DNA of 64,000 nucleotides from Leucocoprinus leucothites (GCA_013368445.1 JAACJO010000010.1:620001-684000); one strand, 5' to 3'; numbered from the stretch's first letter, positions 33,723 through 46,679 are shown. Made by a program: numbers and translations. The notes: a model not told the origin generated them from the letters alone.

Positions 33723-34341
33723 TCTGCTACAAGCTAGTAGTAGCCTATCTCTTGCCTCAATAATAATTTATTATACCATTTGAACGCTAGGGTTTCTCAA
33801 GCCCATTTGTCTTGAAGCAATGAGTAGATCTTGCATAACGTTTGAAACTACCTTTGTGGATCTTTACAATAGAATAAATGGACTTACCAAGTCGGATGCG
33901 AGATATGCGCATAGCTTTCTGGGGGCCCTACGGTGTCTTGTTGGCTTTCGGGTCAGTGGCCGATTCAGGAGAGTTTAAGGGAGAGGGCACTAGCAGAGAG
34001 GGTCAGATATCTTGGCTGATTTTGAGCTCTGTAGAGGATCTGAGAATGAATATTTTGTGTAGAATTTATATGCATACTCATGATATCATACGGGCTGAGA
34101 TTAAGAATAAACTGCGCTAACTTGATCAGCATCATCAGTCGGAGTTCCGATTGGCTCTCTTCCACAGTACCCCCATCCCGCAAGTCCATTTACTCCTTTC
34201 CCTCACCTTTGTCCTCCCACCATGTATCTCACAGGTCTTAACAAACCCTTCTTTATCCTATATCCTTTCCCCCAACTTTTCCCTCACTGGACGCTATCCA
34301 AGAAACTCATCTCCCAAGGAATCTAGCCCACTCATCCATCT
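33723..34341. other. Spacer between tandem units 2 and 3
   Basis: Homologous to 31201-31668 and partly to 28570-29170. No gene. Confidence 0.5.
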
Positions 34342-35740
34342 CTACGACCTCGCCTCCTTTCTGCTCTCATTGACCCTCTGCTCTCTATTTTCCGCGGAAT
34401 CAGTCTGTGAAACATAATCCGGTGGCCTGTCACCCTCCAGCCCCATTAAATCCAACAACGGCTGACCAGTCGGTGTCGCCGAGCTGGCAGGTGGATTACT
34501 ACCAATGGCAGCCTCGACACGGCCTTCGAGGGCTTCAAATCTGCTCATTAACGTCAAGAGAAGCTGGCGCTCTAGTTGAGGCTCCTGACTACTCGGTTGA
34601 GCTACAGCTTCACTACCATTGTTGATCTCCACCTGCTGTGTGCCTATGGCCCCGTGCACCGGATATATGGCGAAGTTATTTCGTTTGGCTTTTGACACCG
34701 GCAGCCGATTTGGGGTCGTTGATTTGGAACCCCGGAGAATGGTGGAGTTATTTGAACTGAGCCCTGACGGCGACGTATTGGAGTCCATTTCGAGAAAATG
34801 TGTCGGCGGGGTCAGCTGTGAAGCACCCGTTCTATCGACAGTGTGTGGGTATCTGGGAACAACAAATTCGGAGCCCAGGTGCTCTCCCATCTCCGGCTTT
34901 GGTTGTATGCGCACTGCAGAAAATGGATGCAACTTTGTCTTTGTGCTCCGTCCTGCTTCTGTTGGAGAACGTCTAGCAGCGCCTCGAGCTCTCCCACACC
35001 TGAATATTATAATACCGAAAATTCCCAAACCAATGAACGCTCCGACGATGCAGATGGGAATAATGATCTTGATTTTGTTGGTGTTTTCATGAGTTTCTGG
35101 TCTTGGTATACCAGAGACAGCCGAGGTGGACGGTGCTGGAGACACGAATGGCAGTGGTTGCGTGGGTGAAGATGAGGTTGTACTTGGGAAAGAGAGCGAG
35201 CTAGCACCCGGGCCCATATACGTAACGAAGCTAGATGGACCGAATCAGTATTTATATAACCATGCAGGAAATAGAAATAATGAGAGACGGTCGTGTGGGT
35301 TTATGTTCAGGTTGGTGCAGTCCTCTCGCTCGACCCGAAAGAAACGCGGTTGCGTGGAAACTAGACTCACTCTGGGTCTTGGGATCTAGTCCTGAAAAAA
35401 AGAAAGCTTGAGTACAAAACTCTCAAGATTGAACCACGTAGGAAACGGAAATGATAAGAGATCACGTTCAGATCCCTGCAGTCTTTTCGCTTGTCCTGAA
35501 TGGAGCGTCATTACATGGAAATTTGACTCACAATGTTTGAGTAGAGGTAGCAGTTGGGGCTCTCCATTGGGAGGTGTTCTGGGTGGTGCCGAGAAAGCGA
35601 ACGGGTTCCCTGAAAGTAGATAAAATGTGAGCACAAAGTTCTCGAGATTCGATTGTTGCTCTGAAGCAAATTTAGACAGATGACATAAGAGAAGTAACTC
35701 ACGGCGGGCCATTAGATATACGAATAAAAGAGGATGGCAT
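34342..35740 (-). CDS. PPxY-tailed single-pass membrane protein, tandem unit 3
   Basis: Model: complement join of 34342-35230, 35371-35391, 35532-35609 and 35703-35740, 341 aa, all phases consistent. The first exon is 38 nt and starts MPSSFIRISNGPP. The extracellular part is Ser/Thr/Pro-rich with one NTS sequon and no signal peptide. One helix at about residues 100-122 (IKIIIPICIVGAFIGLGIFG) is followed by FRCGRARGAARRS. Then KLHPFSAVRI (PF motif), the coil LERQLLLTLMSRFEALEGRV and GDRPPDYVSQTDS. This unit keeps the fullest exon set and serves as reference for units 1 and 2. Confidence 0.85.
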
Positions 35741-35830
35741 CTGGAGTCAATCCACAGGGTTAACCCGTCGCCTGCAAACAAGAAAGAGACCACCTCGGGG
35801 AGCTTCTCAAGTAACCCAATTTCCAACCGT

Positions 35831-35839
35831 CTATAAGTA
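35831..35839 (-). promoter_or_regulatory. TATA element of tandem unit 3
   Basis: TACTTATAG on the minus strand, about 90 bp upstream of the ATG at 35740, aligned with the TATA of units 1 and 2. Confidence 0.5.
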
Positions 35840-36048
35840 CCCTACTTCTCCAGCTTCGCACAACGAGTGATTATCATAATCAGTTGGGGGCACTCCGTGG
35901 CACTGCAGAACAACAAAGAAATAATCATCGAAGTTATCAAGAGGCCATCTTGGTCCGAGTTCTCAAGTCGTTCTTGAGGCGGTCCGCTTATTGGAAAACG
36001 GATCAAACAGATGTCGGTTGATGTCTAACGCACATAGACGCCCTAAAG

Positions 36049-36062
36049 ATCATGATTGTGAT
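36049..36062. promoter_or_regulatory. Recurrent upstream motif ATCATGATTGTGAT, copy 5
   Basis: An exact copy 309 bp upstream of the ATG of tandem unit 3. Confidence 0.45.
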
Positions 36063-36364
36063 TTAAAAATCGAATTGTTCGCATCTCGGTGAGTCATTGA
36101 GCAAGATATGGAATGTTTAGGAGGGAAGGAAAAGGGCTGCGGGTTTAATGTAGCCGGTCAAGTACTTGTGGGAAGGAACAGGGCCTTGATAACGAAATCA
36201 CCACACCAACTCTATAAATACATACACATTACATTATGAGAGCTACACCACAAGGATATCGTCGGTATCAGATCCAAAGTCCTTGAGCTTTCAAACGAAA
36301 GCATAAAAAAAGACATAAAAGTGACATAAACTGTCCACGCTATCGGTCTTCCTTTCACTGCCAC

Positions 36365-37461
36365 TCACTCCGCCTCGCTCAACAACACCTCCTTCAGCTC
36401 CTTCACCAACGCCTTCGCGCCCACTTCAAGCTTCATATCCTTCCCCCCTCTACTCACCTGCACCAACGTCCTCCTATTCGCACCCGAACCCACAACCAAA
36501 TTAATGGTCCTCGGAGCCAAGGAAATACTGATACTCGCAAAGGGTATCGGTTTGATCTTGAATTGCTGTGTAGTTGGAGAAGGAGGATAAGGTGTCGGAA
36601 TAACAGAGCCTCTATTACCCGATGAGGATGATGATGTTAAAAAGTTAAAGAACCGGGCAGTACGTGAGGTACTGGATGGAGAAGGAGCAGGTCGAACAGG
36701 TGAAAGTGGGGATAATGGTAAAGTGGCTGTCGACTGCGCAGGTGAATTCTTGGCACTGCCCTGCTGCGCACCGGGGAGACTAATAACACCCTCTCTAACA
36801 CCATATCGCCTCACCAAATCCTCTAGACGAGCTTTGGGCTGCGCATGGTCGAATAAGTCTTTAAACATATCTTCGCGCTCTAAATGTAATTCAGAGTCAT
36901 CGGCAAAGACGTCTTCTCGGACTTTGAGAGCGATGTAGCGGTCGAGGATGAGTGTTTCGCGTTGGATGCTTGAGATGGGTTGGGGTAGGGCTGTGGTGAT
37001 GGCGGGAGTGGAAGTGGAGGAGGCGGTTGAGGGTTGGGTGGGAGCGGTTGTGGTTGTGGGGAATGGATCGGAGGAGTAAGGCGGGCGAATGAGAGATTGG
37101 TAAGCGGGGAGGTAGGTTGAGCGAAGGACATGCATGCATGCTAGATTGTAACAGGCGTATTAGAAGATGTCATGAGAGAGAATAAGATGATATACGCACC
37201 AATGTAGAATGAGCGATCGACTAGACGAAGAGAGTTGACAAGCCACAAGAGTGTCTTTCTCTGCCTTTCGATCTTTCCATGATCAATGGACGGTCTCTGC
37301 GGAAAGGTCGAATAAACAATGTGCAGCAAGATATGGGACGGCAGAGTCGAAAGGGTGGGAGCTGAGCTGCTCGATCCTCCAGACGACAACCGGATAGCAG
37401 TAGTAGCAGCCGCATAAGACGGAGGCGGCGAATTCATAAGAACTTTGGAGTCGACAATCAT
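36365..37461 (-). CDS. F-box-like conserved protein
   Basis: Model: complement join of 36365-37140 and 37200-37461, 345 aa, with a 59-bp intron whose acceptor CTAG abuts the codons for ACMHVLRSTYLPAY. The N-terminal segment LSTLPSHILLHIVYSTFPQ followed by LLWLVNSLRLVDRSFYIACM looks like an F-box-type helical motif, suggesting a substrate adaptor of an SCF ubiquitin ligase; this is an inference from pattern only. The middle (RETLILDRYIALKVREDVFA, then LFDHAQPKARLEDLVRRYGV) and the C-terminus (VGSGANRRTLVQVSRGGKDM) look well folded, separated by Ser/Pro-rich linkers. It is divergent from the OTU gene and is the donor of the three fragments found in the tandem array to its left. Confidence 0.8.
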
Positions 37462-37645
37462 GGTTGGGTATAAGTTATAAGTAAGTAAGAATGCAAGAGC
37501 ATATGACTGGCTCCCTTTGAAGCCAAGGCTGTGGTATTACTGAGTGATGGCCGCTTACATAATACACGAGATTCGAATCTCAATCTGGCAAGTCCCAAAG
37601 GGCCAGGTACTCGCTCCCCCCCGCGCAGAGAGTTCATCCGCCAAA
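37462..37645. promoter_or_regulatory. 184-bp divergent promoter of F-box-like and OTU genes
   Basis: The two start codons (37461 minus, 37646 plus) lie 184 bp apart with no room for separate promoters, so expression is probably coupled. No canonical TATA is obvious on either strand. Confidence 0.6.
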
Positions 37646-40495
37646 ATGGGACACGGGAAACGTCGACACAATCCACAGCGTATGTTTTCTCTACACAGAC
37701 AGACATACTCATAACACTGCACAGTCAAGGCACGCACAACCCGATCGTCCCGGGGAAGAGTACGTCTCCCTCTCATCGTTCGGAACCCCATCCCCCTCAC
37801 GTGCTGACTACTCATCCAAAGCTCCTCTCTCTCAGCGACCCAGCTCAGAACTCACAGCTTCTCGATAACCAGCTACGCCAGCTCGGTTTGTACGCTGCCC
37901 CGACTCTAGGGGACGGCAACTGCCTTTTCCGCGCACTCTCTGACCAGCTTTATGGTACCGATTCGAAGCATGCGCAGTTACGCCAGGATATCTGCGATTG
38001 GATATATAAACACAAGTCTCGATATGAGCCATTTGTTGAGGATGAACGGGGCATCGACACTCATCTCAGGTGCATGCGCGAGAACGGTACGTCTTTTCCC
38101 CCTCCCCCTCTTCCCTCCTCCCCCTTGCTATTACAGAGCACGAGGTCCGAATTGTTCAAATTCCCAACATCCCCTCTATTTCCCCTTTACGGAAATTTTA
38201 TCTCTTGACACTGATGTCCATCTCCCCTTGACCCCCGTTTGCTCACATTTCCATCAACATTGTTTCCCCCTGTGCTGCATTTTAGCTACATACGGAGGAC
38301 ACATGGAGCTCTCGGCGTTCGCACACATGGCCAAACGGAATGTCAAGGTAGTTCAACCGGGACTAGTCTACGTCATCGAATGGCAAGCTTTTGTAGTCTC
38401 TCAATCGCCTACCACTTCCGAACCACCTAATAATGCTCAGGTGGGTAATGGAGGTGCCAGTGGCAGTGGTGGCAGTGGCTCATCCCCGCGTTTTCCGGAT
38501 AAGGAATTCCCTGATGTTGATCATCAAAATCATTCGGATCTTGATGATGATCATGATGACGATGCTAATTCAACCATTTATGTCGCGTATGTTGTTTCTG
38601 CTATTTCATTTCCCTCTCGAATATTAATGGAGTAATTTATATCTAGGTACCACGACTGGGAGCACTTTTCGTCTATACGAAACCTCAAAGGTCCCCACGC
38701 AGGTCCACCCCACGTCAAAGAACGTCCACCTCCAGCCACAACCGACGGTACCACTCCCTCCTCACCCATAACCGAAGAATACAAACCGACAAAAGGGAGG
38801 AAGAAAGCTGAGAAAGAAAGACAACGCGAGATCAAAGAACGTAAACGCGAACAAGCACGCGCGAAATCCAAACCCTCTTCTACTAAATCAACATCATCAC
38901 CCGGCAAAGGCAAACAGAAAGCAGACTTAGTTTCCACCGAAACCGAAGATGATATCGATTCCGATGATGGTCCTGATGATGCTGATGCTGATGAGCTTCC
39001 GGTGATAACACAACGCCAAGCCGAGGAAGACGAAGTCACCCCTGAGAAGCTCAAGATCAAACTTAAACTTACACTCAACAGCGCCAGTAACCCCTCCTCC
39101 GCCAACATATCCGAATCAGAGAATACTGGTGTCGCCGGGAATTCGACACCACAGAAAACGGGGTTGAAACTGCGATTACCACCTTCTCGTTCGCTTTCTG
39201 TTACACCTTCAGCCTCAAATGTGTCTACGCCGCCAACTTCACATGCGTCGATTGCTACATCGTCTTCATCTTCGTTATCGGAGTCTGGGCAGTCCACTGC
39301 TACACTTCCGACCACTGCTACCACGACCGCTACTACAGCGAGTGCTCAACCTACATCACCTTCTTCCGCATCCACCACCCTACCCTCTGCAGAACCCTCC
39401 ACCTCAACATCTACTTCTGTATCCGCGGCAGATGCGGAAGCAACAGCAAAAGATTACGCATCTACCCTCGCTCATCTTCCACATGCTCATCCACCAACAC
39501 ATACCTCTGCACCTCACCTCACCTCCGACATCTCTTACATCTACTCACAAAATCACCACGCGAGTTCATCAACATCATCATCATCATACCCTTCATCATC
39601 ATCACATCCCATAAATCCGAATGTGATAGGAGGTGGCATACCACAGCGCGCAAATCGGAGTCCAAAACGCACGTTTGATGAGAGTGAGTTGGGGGTCGAT
39701 GATACTGGTGCTGGTGGAATTGGGAACGGGGGGAGATCGTCGAGGTTGAGGAGAGGGCCTGAGCAGTTTGAGGGGACGGTGTGGAATGAGAATAAGGATG
39801 ATGTTGTTATGAATAGCCCTAGTACTGGCGTTGGAAGTAGGATAGGGTTGAGAGAAGGGACGGTTGAACCTGAGAGGGATTCCGAGGTTGAGGAGAGGGA
39901 GGTGGCTGAGACTCTCGTTGAAGGAAGGGATGGGGTACCCACGCCACCTCCACCGGATCAACCTACCACTACAACCACGAAAATCACACCTCCTACCACC
40001 CAAGAAACCGAACTCGCAGAAGACGAGTCCGATACTGGAGCTGGCTCCTCGTCTTCTCTATCCTCCCTCTCACCTGAACACGAACCCGAGCACGAAGATC
40101 TCGTTAATGGCGGTAACACACCCACCACATCACCTTCTCCGCCCTCCACCGCCACCACCGCCACCACCGCCATCACCGCTACCAACAACAAACCTAAACC
40201 TCCTCCCTCACCACCCACCGCCACCATCACACATGTGCGCAGATCTTCACCTCCACTCACGCGTAAACAAAAGCAAACTCGAGATAAATTAGACGCGGAG
40301 ATGAATGCGCCGAGGATGACGAGGAGACAGCGGAAGTTGTTGGGGCTGCCGAAGGGAAGGAAGGTGGGTGTGGGACCTTATGAGAGGAAGAGTACGCGTG
40401 CGGGAGGTGCGGATGGTGGTGTGGAGGAGGGGGAGTGGAAGAGGAATGGGACTGGGAGAGTTGATGTTAGGGGGTTTAGGGAGTTGAAGATTTGA
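37646..40495 (+). CDS. OTU-domain cysteine protease (OTUD3-like deubiquitinase) with long disordered tail
   Basis: Model: join of 37646-37679, 37725-37759, 37822-38086, 38286-38586 and 38647-40495, 827 aa. All five exons join in frame. The start MGHGKRRHNPQLKARTTRSS is the usual basic N-terminus. The OTU core follows: LRQLGLYAAPTLGDGNCLFR with catalytic Asp and Cys, LYGTDSKHAQLRQDICDWI, YGGHMELSAFAHMAKRNVKV and YHDWEHFSSIRNL with the probable catalytic His. The protein should remove ubiquitin chains. The tail of about 550 residues is low complexity: a Lys/Arg/Glu coil (KGRKKAEKERQREIKERKRE), Ser/Thr/Pro/His runs, then SPKRTFDESELG and a C-terminal MTRRQRKLLGLPKGRK. Its DNA contains TCA and ACC repeats. 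Introns of 45-199 bp. Confidence 0.9.
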
Positions 40496-41214
40496 GGGAG
40501 GAAGGGATGGAGTGAGAGAAGTGGATGGATGGGGTAAGAGGGTTGGAGTGCGTTTGGTGTTACTCTCTTGTGAGGTGAGAGGAGGATGATTTAGATTCAT
40601 CTGGATGAATATTTGTTTCTTTTTTGATTAACCGTTTTCTCTCTTTTTTCCCCCCCGCTCATGATCTCCCATGATGACGACGACGACGCTGTTACAATTA
40701 GCAATGAACGAACCAAGTGACGAGTATATACACATTCTCCATACATACATACACATACATACACACACATCCACATACGTGCATATATATCCATCTATAC
40801 GCATCCATGCATACGAGTTTTTATCAGAAACAGATGACAGATGTATGAATTACCGCTCGAGGCTTTTTTTTTTTAATTTATTTTATTCGACGTTCGCTTA
40901 CGTGCGTGAGGTAGCTTTATGATTGGTCTGCCACCGGGTTCCTTGATTCCTGAGATGTGTATCCAGCGTCTGGGTGCTTTGAATTCATTTTCGTTGTACG
41001 TCGAGTCCACCGCACCGCTAGTTTTGTCTCCTGATCGCTGCCGCTACAGCAATTATACCTGTCCGTACTTGGCACTCAAATTTTCGACTTCAGCAACCCC
41101 ACATCCTCTGCTATACCAGGAGCAAAAAAAAAGGCTATGCATCCGGTCTCAGGGGTTCTTCCCGCACGCTCATTGCCCACTAAAGTACACTTTCACACCC
41201 TACCTAGCTAGTAC
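40496..41214. other. Intergenic with microsatellite
   Basis: 3' flank of the OTU gene. A T-run near 40866-40875 and the ACAT-rich microsatellite are the only features. No gene seen. Confidence 0.5.
40740..40790. repeat. (ACAT/AC)n microsatellite
   Basis: Impure ACATAC repeats with a short CACACA core. Confidence 0.8.
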
Positions 41215-44061
41215 TTTGGCCCTTCCCTGCTCCTACTCCTAATTCATACATGCCATTCGCACCGCGACAAGTTAAGATACAACAGGGACCACATTCTTAT
41301 TGTACCTATCCTGAACCCGGGCACTGATATCATCCGACTCAAATACGAACACGATAGCAGGAACATCGAAACTCACAAACAGTGCTAATGCTCGGGACAG
41401 AAGGCAGCCCGTGATGAAAACGTCAGGAGGAAACGGCATCACCGGGCCACTTGGTTGCCGCCCTCTCCCTCAGCACCCATTATAGCCATCCAATGTTTTG
41501 TTCTTTCTTCTCTTTACCTCTAAGTCAAATAACAGAGTTTGATTGTTCCCACGATTCCCCGCAAGATCCTTGTTGATGAAGAGAAAAAAAGGGATCATGG
41601 GCAGTGTCGGGAGTAGTAGTTCGATTGGGATGGAGAAGTTTGATGTGAATGGATTTTTGGGAGTTGAGGTTTGAGTGTGCTCGGGAGGCGCATCATAAAT
41701 CAGACGGGGGTCTCAGAGTTGCTATGTAGCGATGAGCGAGATGGAGCTGAACATACTAATAGATCAGTGTATTGTGGGATGAAGCCTAAGGTGGGTCCAG
41801 GGATTTTAAAGGATGATGGTCACCCGGTAGGCTAGGTTCTTTCTCTGCACGTCAATTTCGATCATCTTCAAGTTGTACTGTGGCGCGTGGCTACCAGCAC
41901 GTTTGATGCTCTTCAACATCAGCGTGAATGGTGTCGGTTATGAACCAATACGCCTTGTTCTTTCCATCCCGATCTCAACTGAGCGACCATCTCGTGTATT
42001 TCAACGGAACACTGTTTCCAGGAGGTCTTCTTGAACAGGAACGAAGTTCTATCAGCGAAGCGAAAATTTCTGGGACAAGGAGCTTTCCAACGGCCTCTGC
42101 GGGTATTGCGTGAAAAAGGTTGAGGATCATGCGAACGACGCTGTTGAGTCCGTTCGATGATACACTTTCGAATTCTACAGGGTTGAGTAATTACAATCTT
42201 GATAGCTTGTGATTGATAAATATATTCGTTGAAGATCAGCTCGGCGATCATCCTCTATCTTATTTTTTACTAGTAAGTTGATCACCAGGTTATGCTCTGA
42301 AATCTTATGATCACGGTATGATTTCCTGTCGTTAAACTCTTCACGACTCAAAGGCCTGGCCTTTTCGAATATTCCACAAGTGATCCGAGCACGAAGGCCC
42401 GGGTGAATCAGCGATAACTTCGAGTTGGATTGTTCCCTGCCAGCCTCAATTACTAGATGATGAACTCTAAAAGATCACTTCAAGGAGTACTTCACAGATC
42501 ACATAGCATTACTGATTTATCATGTCATACATTTCGTATGGTTAAAAGAGAAGCCTCCTTGGAAGCAGGTAAATTGCGTTGGTTTACCTCTGACCCCTTC
42601 GGCACCCGCTCTCCCCTTACTCCCTTCTTCAATGTCGCCGATTTCAGGTAACCTCTGCGAGTGCTTGCGGCACAAGCGGGGACGCTTGCCCTGTGAATGC
42701 CTGGGCGTTGTACCCGACTTTGGTGGTTGCTTACACCGACCATGCTTCCCAATTCCGAGGCTCTTCGGAGGTTTAGGGTTCAAGTTCGAAGCGCAGATTA
42801 TCGATACCACGAGTAATAATGGCGGTCATCCAACTACTGCCCCACCACAAAGCTCCGCCTCACCACCAAGTTCCACTACATCACCAAGTTTCACCCCATT
42901 ACCAAGCTATACCCCAGCACCAAGTTATACCCCATCACCAAGTTCCACCTCATCATCAGGTTCCACCCCATCACTGAGTTTGAGTTCTGCAAGCACAAAT
43001 AATACCAGCAGTACATCAACCCCAGCTGTTACGAGTTATTTAACACTCACTAAGATTTTTACAGGCACAAGCGTTCTCAGTACAAGGACAACAATCTGGT
43101 CTCCGACCACCAAAGAGTCTTCCTCAATCGTTATATCACAGACAACATCAGCAGTCACCACTCCTTCAGAGGCCTCAACTTCAGTAGCCTCTTCTCCCCA
43201 GACGGAGCACGCGGGGACTGCAATAAGGACACCTACATGGTAGGGATTCTGCCAGTGTCAGGAACTTGACTTTGATTCCTTCCCGTTTTAGTCACACAAC
43301 CACTGTGTCACCTTCCACTTCTGGCACCAGTCCTACGCAACCCGAGCCAAATATTACGGAAAGGGCATTTTCAGGGGTAGCTACTGGATTAGGGGCCGCT
43401 GCCATCCTCATTGTCGCTGTGGGGATGGCTTTATTATGCAGGAAAATCAAACGGAGAAAGACAAGAGGTGTTCGAGGGACTCCATAGACTCTAAGGGCAG
43501 AGAATAATCCAGACCATCGAGAGGAGGGACGAATCAGAGAAACCACGGGAATTACACAGGTTTCTACGGCTGCCGGAGGTCTGCAAACAACTCCTGCTCC
43601 AATACATAGCCCCAAACTAGGCGTCCTCATGACAGAAAGCCCTCGCGTCCCACCCAGTACACCCCTGAAATTTCCGCGACCAGAAATCCGTGTGGCTTCA
43701 TCCAGGATCAGCGCACAGGGTACTCGCAACACCCTTCGCTCCAGCATAGCAGCTGGGATACCAATTGACCAGCACCTGACGCCTAATCGGCGTGCCTATA
43801 CCCCTCCTACTTCCCCCAATGCTAGGTAAGGTCTAATCAACTGGCAGCTGGTATACTTTGTTGACAGTCATCCTCAGTATGGGACACCTCCTATTGGCGG
43901 CGGAGGATCATGGTGATATACTCGCGGACGAACCGGCTCAGTATGTTGAAGGACCTACTTCAAACGTTGGTTTGAGAGGACTATGTCATCAATATAGCAG
44001 TGCTAATGGGTTTTTCGGAGTTTTTCGGAGACAACGCAGAGAAAACGAACTAGCAGAACTA

Positions 44062-44086
44062 CAGTCGAAGCTCTTATAACTGATAG
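44062..44086 (+). repeat. Left terminal inverted repeat
   Basis: Begins CAGTCGAAG and ends ACTGATAG. It pairs with 46680-46704 with about five mismatches over 25 bp. Confidence 0.9.
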
Positions 44087-44377
44087 CTATCAAAACCGAT
44101 AATCTGTCATATCTGATAGTTGGCAGCCTTAACCAAATTGGTTTGCGGGGATTTGGACCCCATAACTGATAATCTTCGATATCTGATAACTGATAGGTGT
44201 TTCATGGTACCATAACCGATAGCGCCTGCGGGACGCCCATAACCCGCCTGGTTTCTATGCACCGGGATCAACCTTTAATTACAGTTTTTGTATTAACTAG
44301 TGCTGGCAACGAAAAAAAAAATCTGAGTGCCCATTAGTCTACCTCATATTTTCACTGTACAGTCAGCCCTCACAATA

Positions 44378-46555
44378 ATGACGGCCATTTCTATTGAAAT
44401 CTTGAAGAAGGGTCTTCGAGTTTTGAAGAAACAAGTTCAACCACGAAGGGAAGCCCTCCAGACTGCCTTGGCCAAAAAGCAGCCAATTTCAGTGGAGGAT
44501 GAAAATTGGCTTGATAATGAAGGAAATCTTGTCCAGGAGGAGCGGGTTTTGAACATACTCGGAGCTCGCTCTAGTGGTGGTGAGACAGAGCTAGATGGAT
44601 TAGAACAAGGGGAAATGGATGCTGTAAAGAAGTTGCGAGAGGCGGCAGGTGACCTACCAAAAGTAGTCAACAAAAAGCGAAAACGTATGTATACAAGGTG
44701 ATTTGATAGTAGCTTATAACCTGAATAAAATATTTTAGGACCAGAGCAGAAAGCCAAACCAGCCATAGATTCCGTGGCAGGAAACACATCGCAGTTAGCA
44801 GTGGCTCAAAAGACTCAGAAGCGATTCAAGCGTCCCGAAAATGCCAGTCTCATGATCAAGATTGAAGCCTTGAACTTCCTTCGGAACAGCAGTCAGTCGG
44901 AAACAGCCAGAGTCATTCATGCAAAGTACCCAGACCTCCGGATTTCGCAGCCAACAGTCAGCGAATGGAAGAAAAATGAAGCAAAATACCGCGAGGAGTT
45001 TAATGCGACCTATAACCCATCAGCAAAGCGGCTAGTCCAAACTCAACATCCCATAGTCAATGAGATGCTTGAGCTTTGGGTCTCACAAGCGATGGCTAAA
45101 GGCATTACTATCACTGGGGAGGTTATTCGTCACAAATGGAGGGATTTTGCGGATTTAGAGTGTATTCCAGCAGATGAAAGGTTGAGCCTCAGTGATGGCT
45201 GGTTGGCTTGTTTTAAGAAGCGGAATGGGCTAAAGGAATTTAAGCGACATGGGGAGGCAGGATCAGCGGATCCTGAGGCAGTTACACACGAGAGAAATCG
45301 TGTCCAAGAACTGTTGAGGGCGAGTGGGTATTCTTTGAAGAATATTTTTAACATGGATGAAACTGGGTTATTTTATGCGTGAGTTAAATGATGATCACCA
45401 CCGCGTCGAGGAACTGACTGATTAACTTACCTCAGAATGCCGCCTGATCGAGGGTTATCCAATAAACAAGCTCCAGGCGTTAAGCGACGCAAGGTCCGCT
45501 TGACCTTTGCCTTCACCACCAATGCTGATGGCACGGAGAAAAGACCGCCAGTCATCATTGGAAAATTCGAGAAACCACGTCCTTTCAAGAGTAAGAGTGG
45601 TGCTCAGCTTGGCTACTACTACCGCTGGAATGCAAAGGCATGGATGACAGCTGTCATATACCAGGAGTGGCTCGAACGATGGGACTTTGAGTTACGTGCT
45701 CAAAACAGGAAGGTGATTCTCCTGCAGGACAATTTCTCAGGTCATATCATTCCAGAAACCCTCCAAAATATCACCGTAATCAACTTTGCACCCAACTTGA
45801 CATCTCACGTTCAACCACTTGATCAAGGCATCATCCGCTGCTTCAAGGCCCACTACCGACGACTTTATATTGATCGTGCAATTGATCGCTATGACTGTGG
45901 CATCACAGCCGCCAATATTTATGACATTGATATACTCCAAGCTATGCAACTAGCGCGATCTGCTTGGGACACTGCTGATGTTTCAACAATCCGTCATTGC
46001 TGGAACAAAGCTGGTATTTTACCCCCACCTGATTTGGCGGACATACACACAATCCAGCCTCATGTTCCAATTCATTCACTCCTTAATCCCTCTGAGCCAG
46101 ACATTGGCCGAGAAGATCCCATCGAGGCTGTAACAAGGCAGCTTGAGTCGAGCCTCGACCTTCTTCAGGCTTCGGGTGCCCTAAATAAGCACAACCGAAT
46201 GTCTGTAGATGCACTCTTGAACCCAGAGGATGAAGACTTTAGTGCTGAACAGGTCACTATCACTGATCAGGAGATCTTTGATGCCGTCAAGGAATCACGA
46301 AGGCAAGCAGAGTTAGCTGCCACTGGAGAGGAGTCGCCTGGTGAGGATGTCAGACAGCGCGAGGAAATTCCGACCCGTCGTGATTATCTTCAAGCTCAGA
46401 CAACCATCCAACAATACCTGGCTCACTCCGAACACTCAAAGCTCAGCCAGCAACTTGATAATGCTTTAAGAGCCTACACTCATGAAGTCCGCCTCGCTCA
46501 GACTGTTTCTCTCAAGGACACTTCTATCACTGACTATTTCTCTTCGAAGACTTGA
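44378..46555 (+). CDS. pogo/Fot1-type DDE transposase
   Basis: Model: join of 44378-44684, 44739-45378 and 45436-46555, 688 aa, no frame breaks. Residues 1-100 are a family-unusual N-terminal extension rich in Lys/Glu (SIEILKKGLRVLKKQVQPRR). An HTH of the psq type lies at about 130-190 (LRISQPTVSEWKKN), then a CENP-B-type HTH at about 205-275 (LSLSDGWLACFKKRNGL). The DDE domain has D309 in NMDETGLFYA, D414 in LLQDNFSGH and D445 in SHVQPLDQGII, a D-31-D spacing typical of pogo/Fot1. The C-terminus is acidic/polar. The enzyme should cut and paste the surrounding element at TA sites. Everything needed for activity seems present. Confidence 0.95.
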
Positions 46556-46679
46556 CTTCGCTTCTTTTGGCGCCCGTATATTGTTTCAAAAATAAAATAA
46601 AATAAAATATCTATATTTCCCTACCTTTTTCAAACCTGATAAGCTGTCATAACCGATAACGCCAGGGGGTGACGGAAGC

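Noticed and set aside
39553..40260. Long minus-strand ORFs opposite the OTU tail
   Set aside because: They are reflections of Ser/Thr/Pro-rich low-complexity coding sequence on the plus strand.
41928..42251. ORFs on both strands in the duplicated upstream region
   Set aside because: The two copies do not keep a common open frame, so conservation is explained by recent duplication rather than coding constraint.
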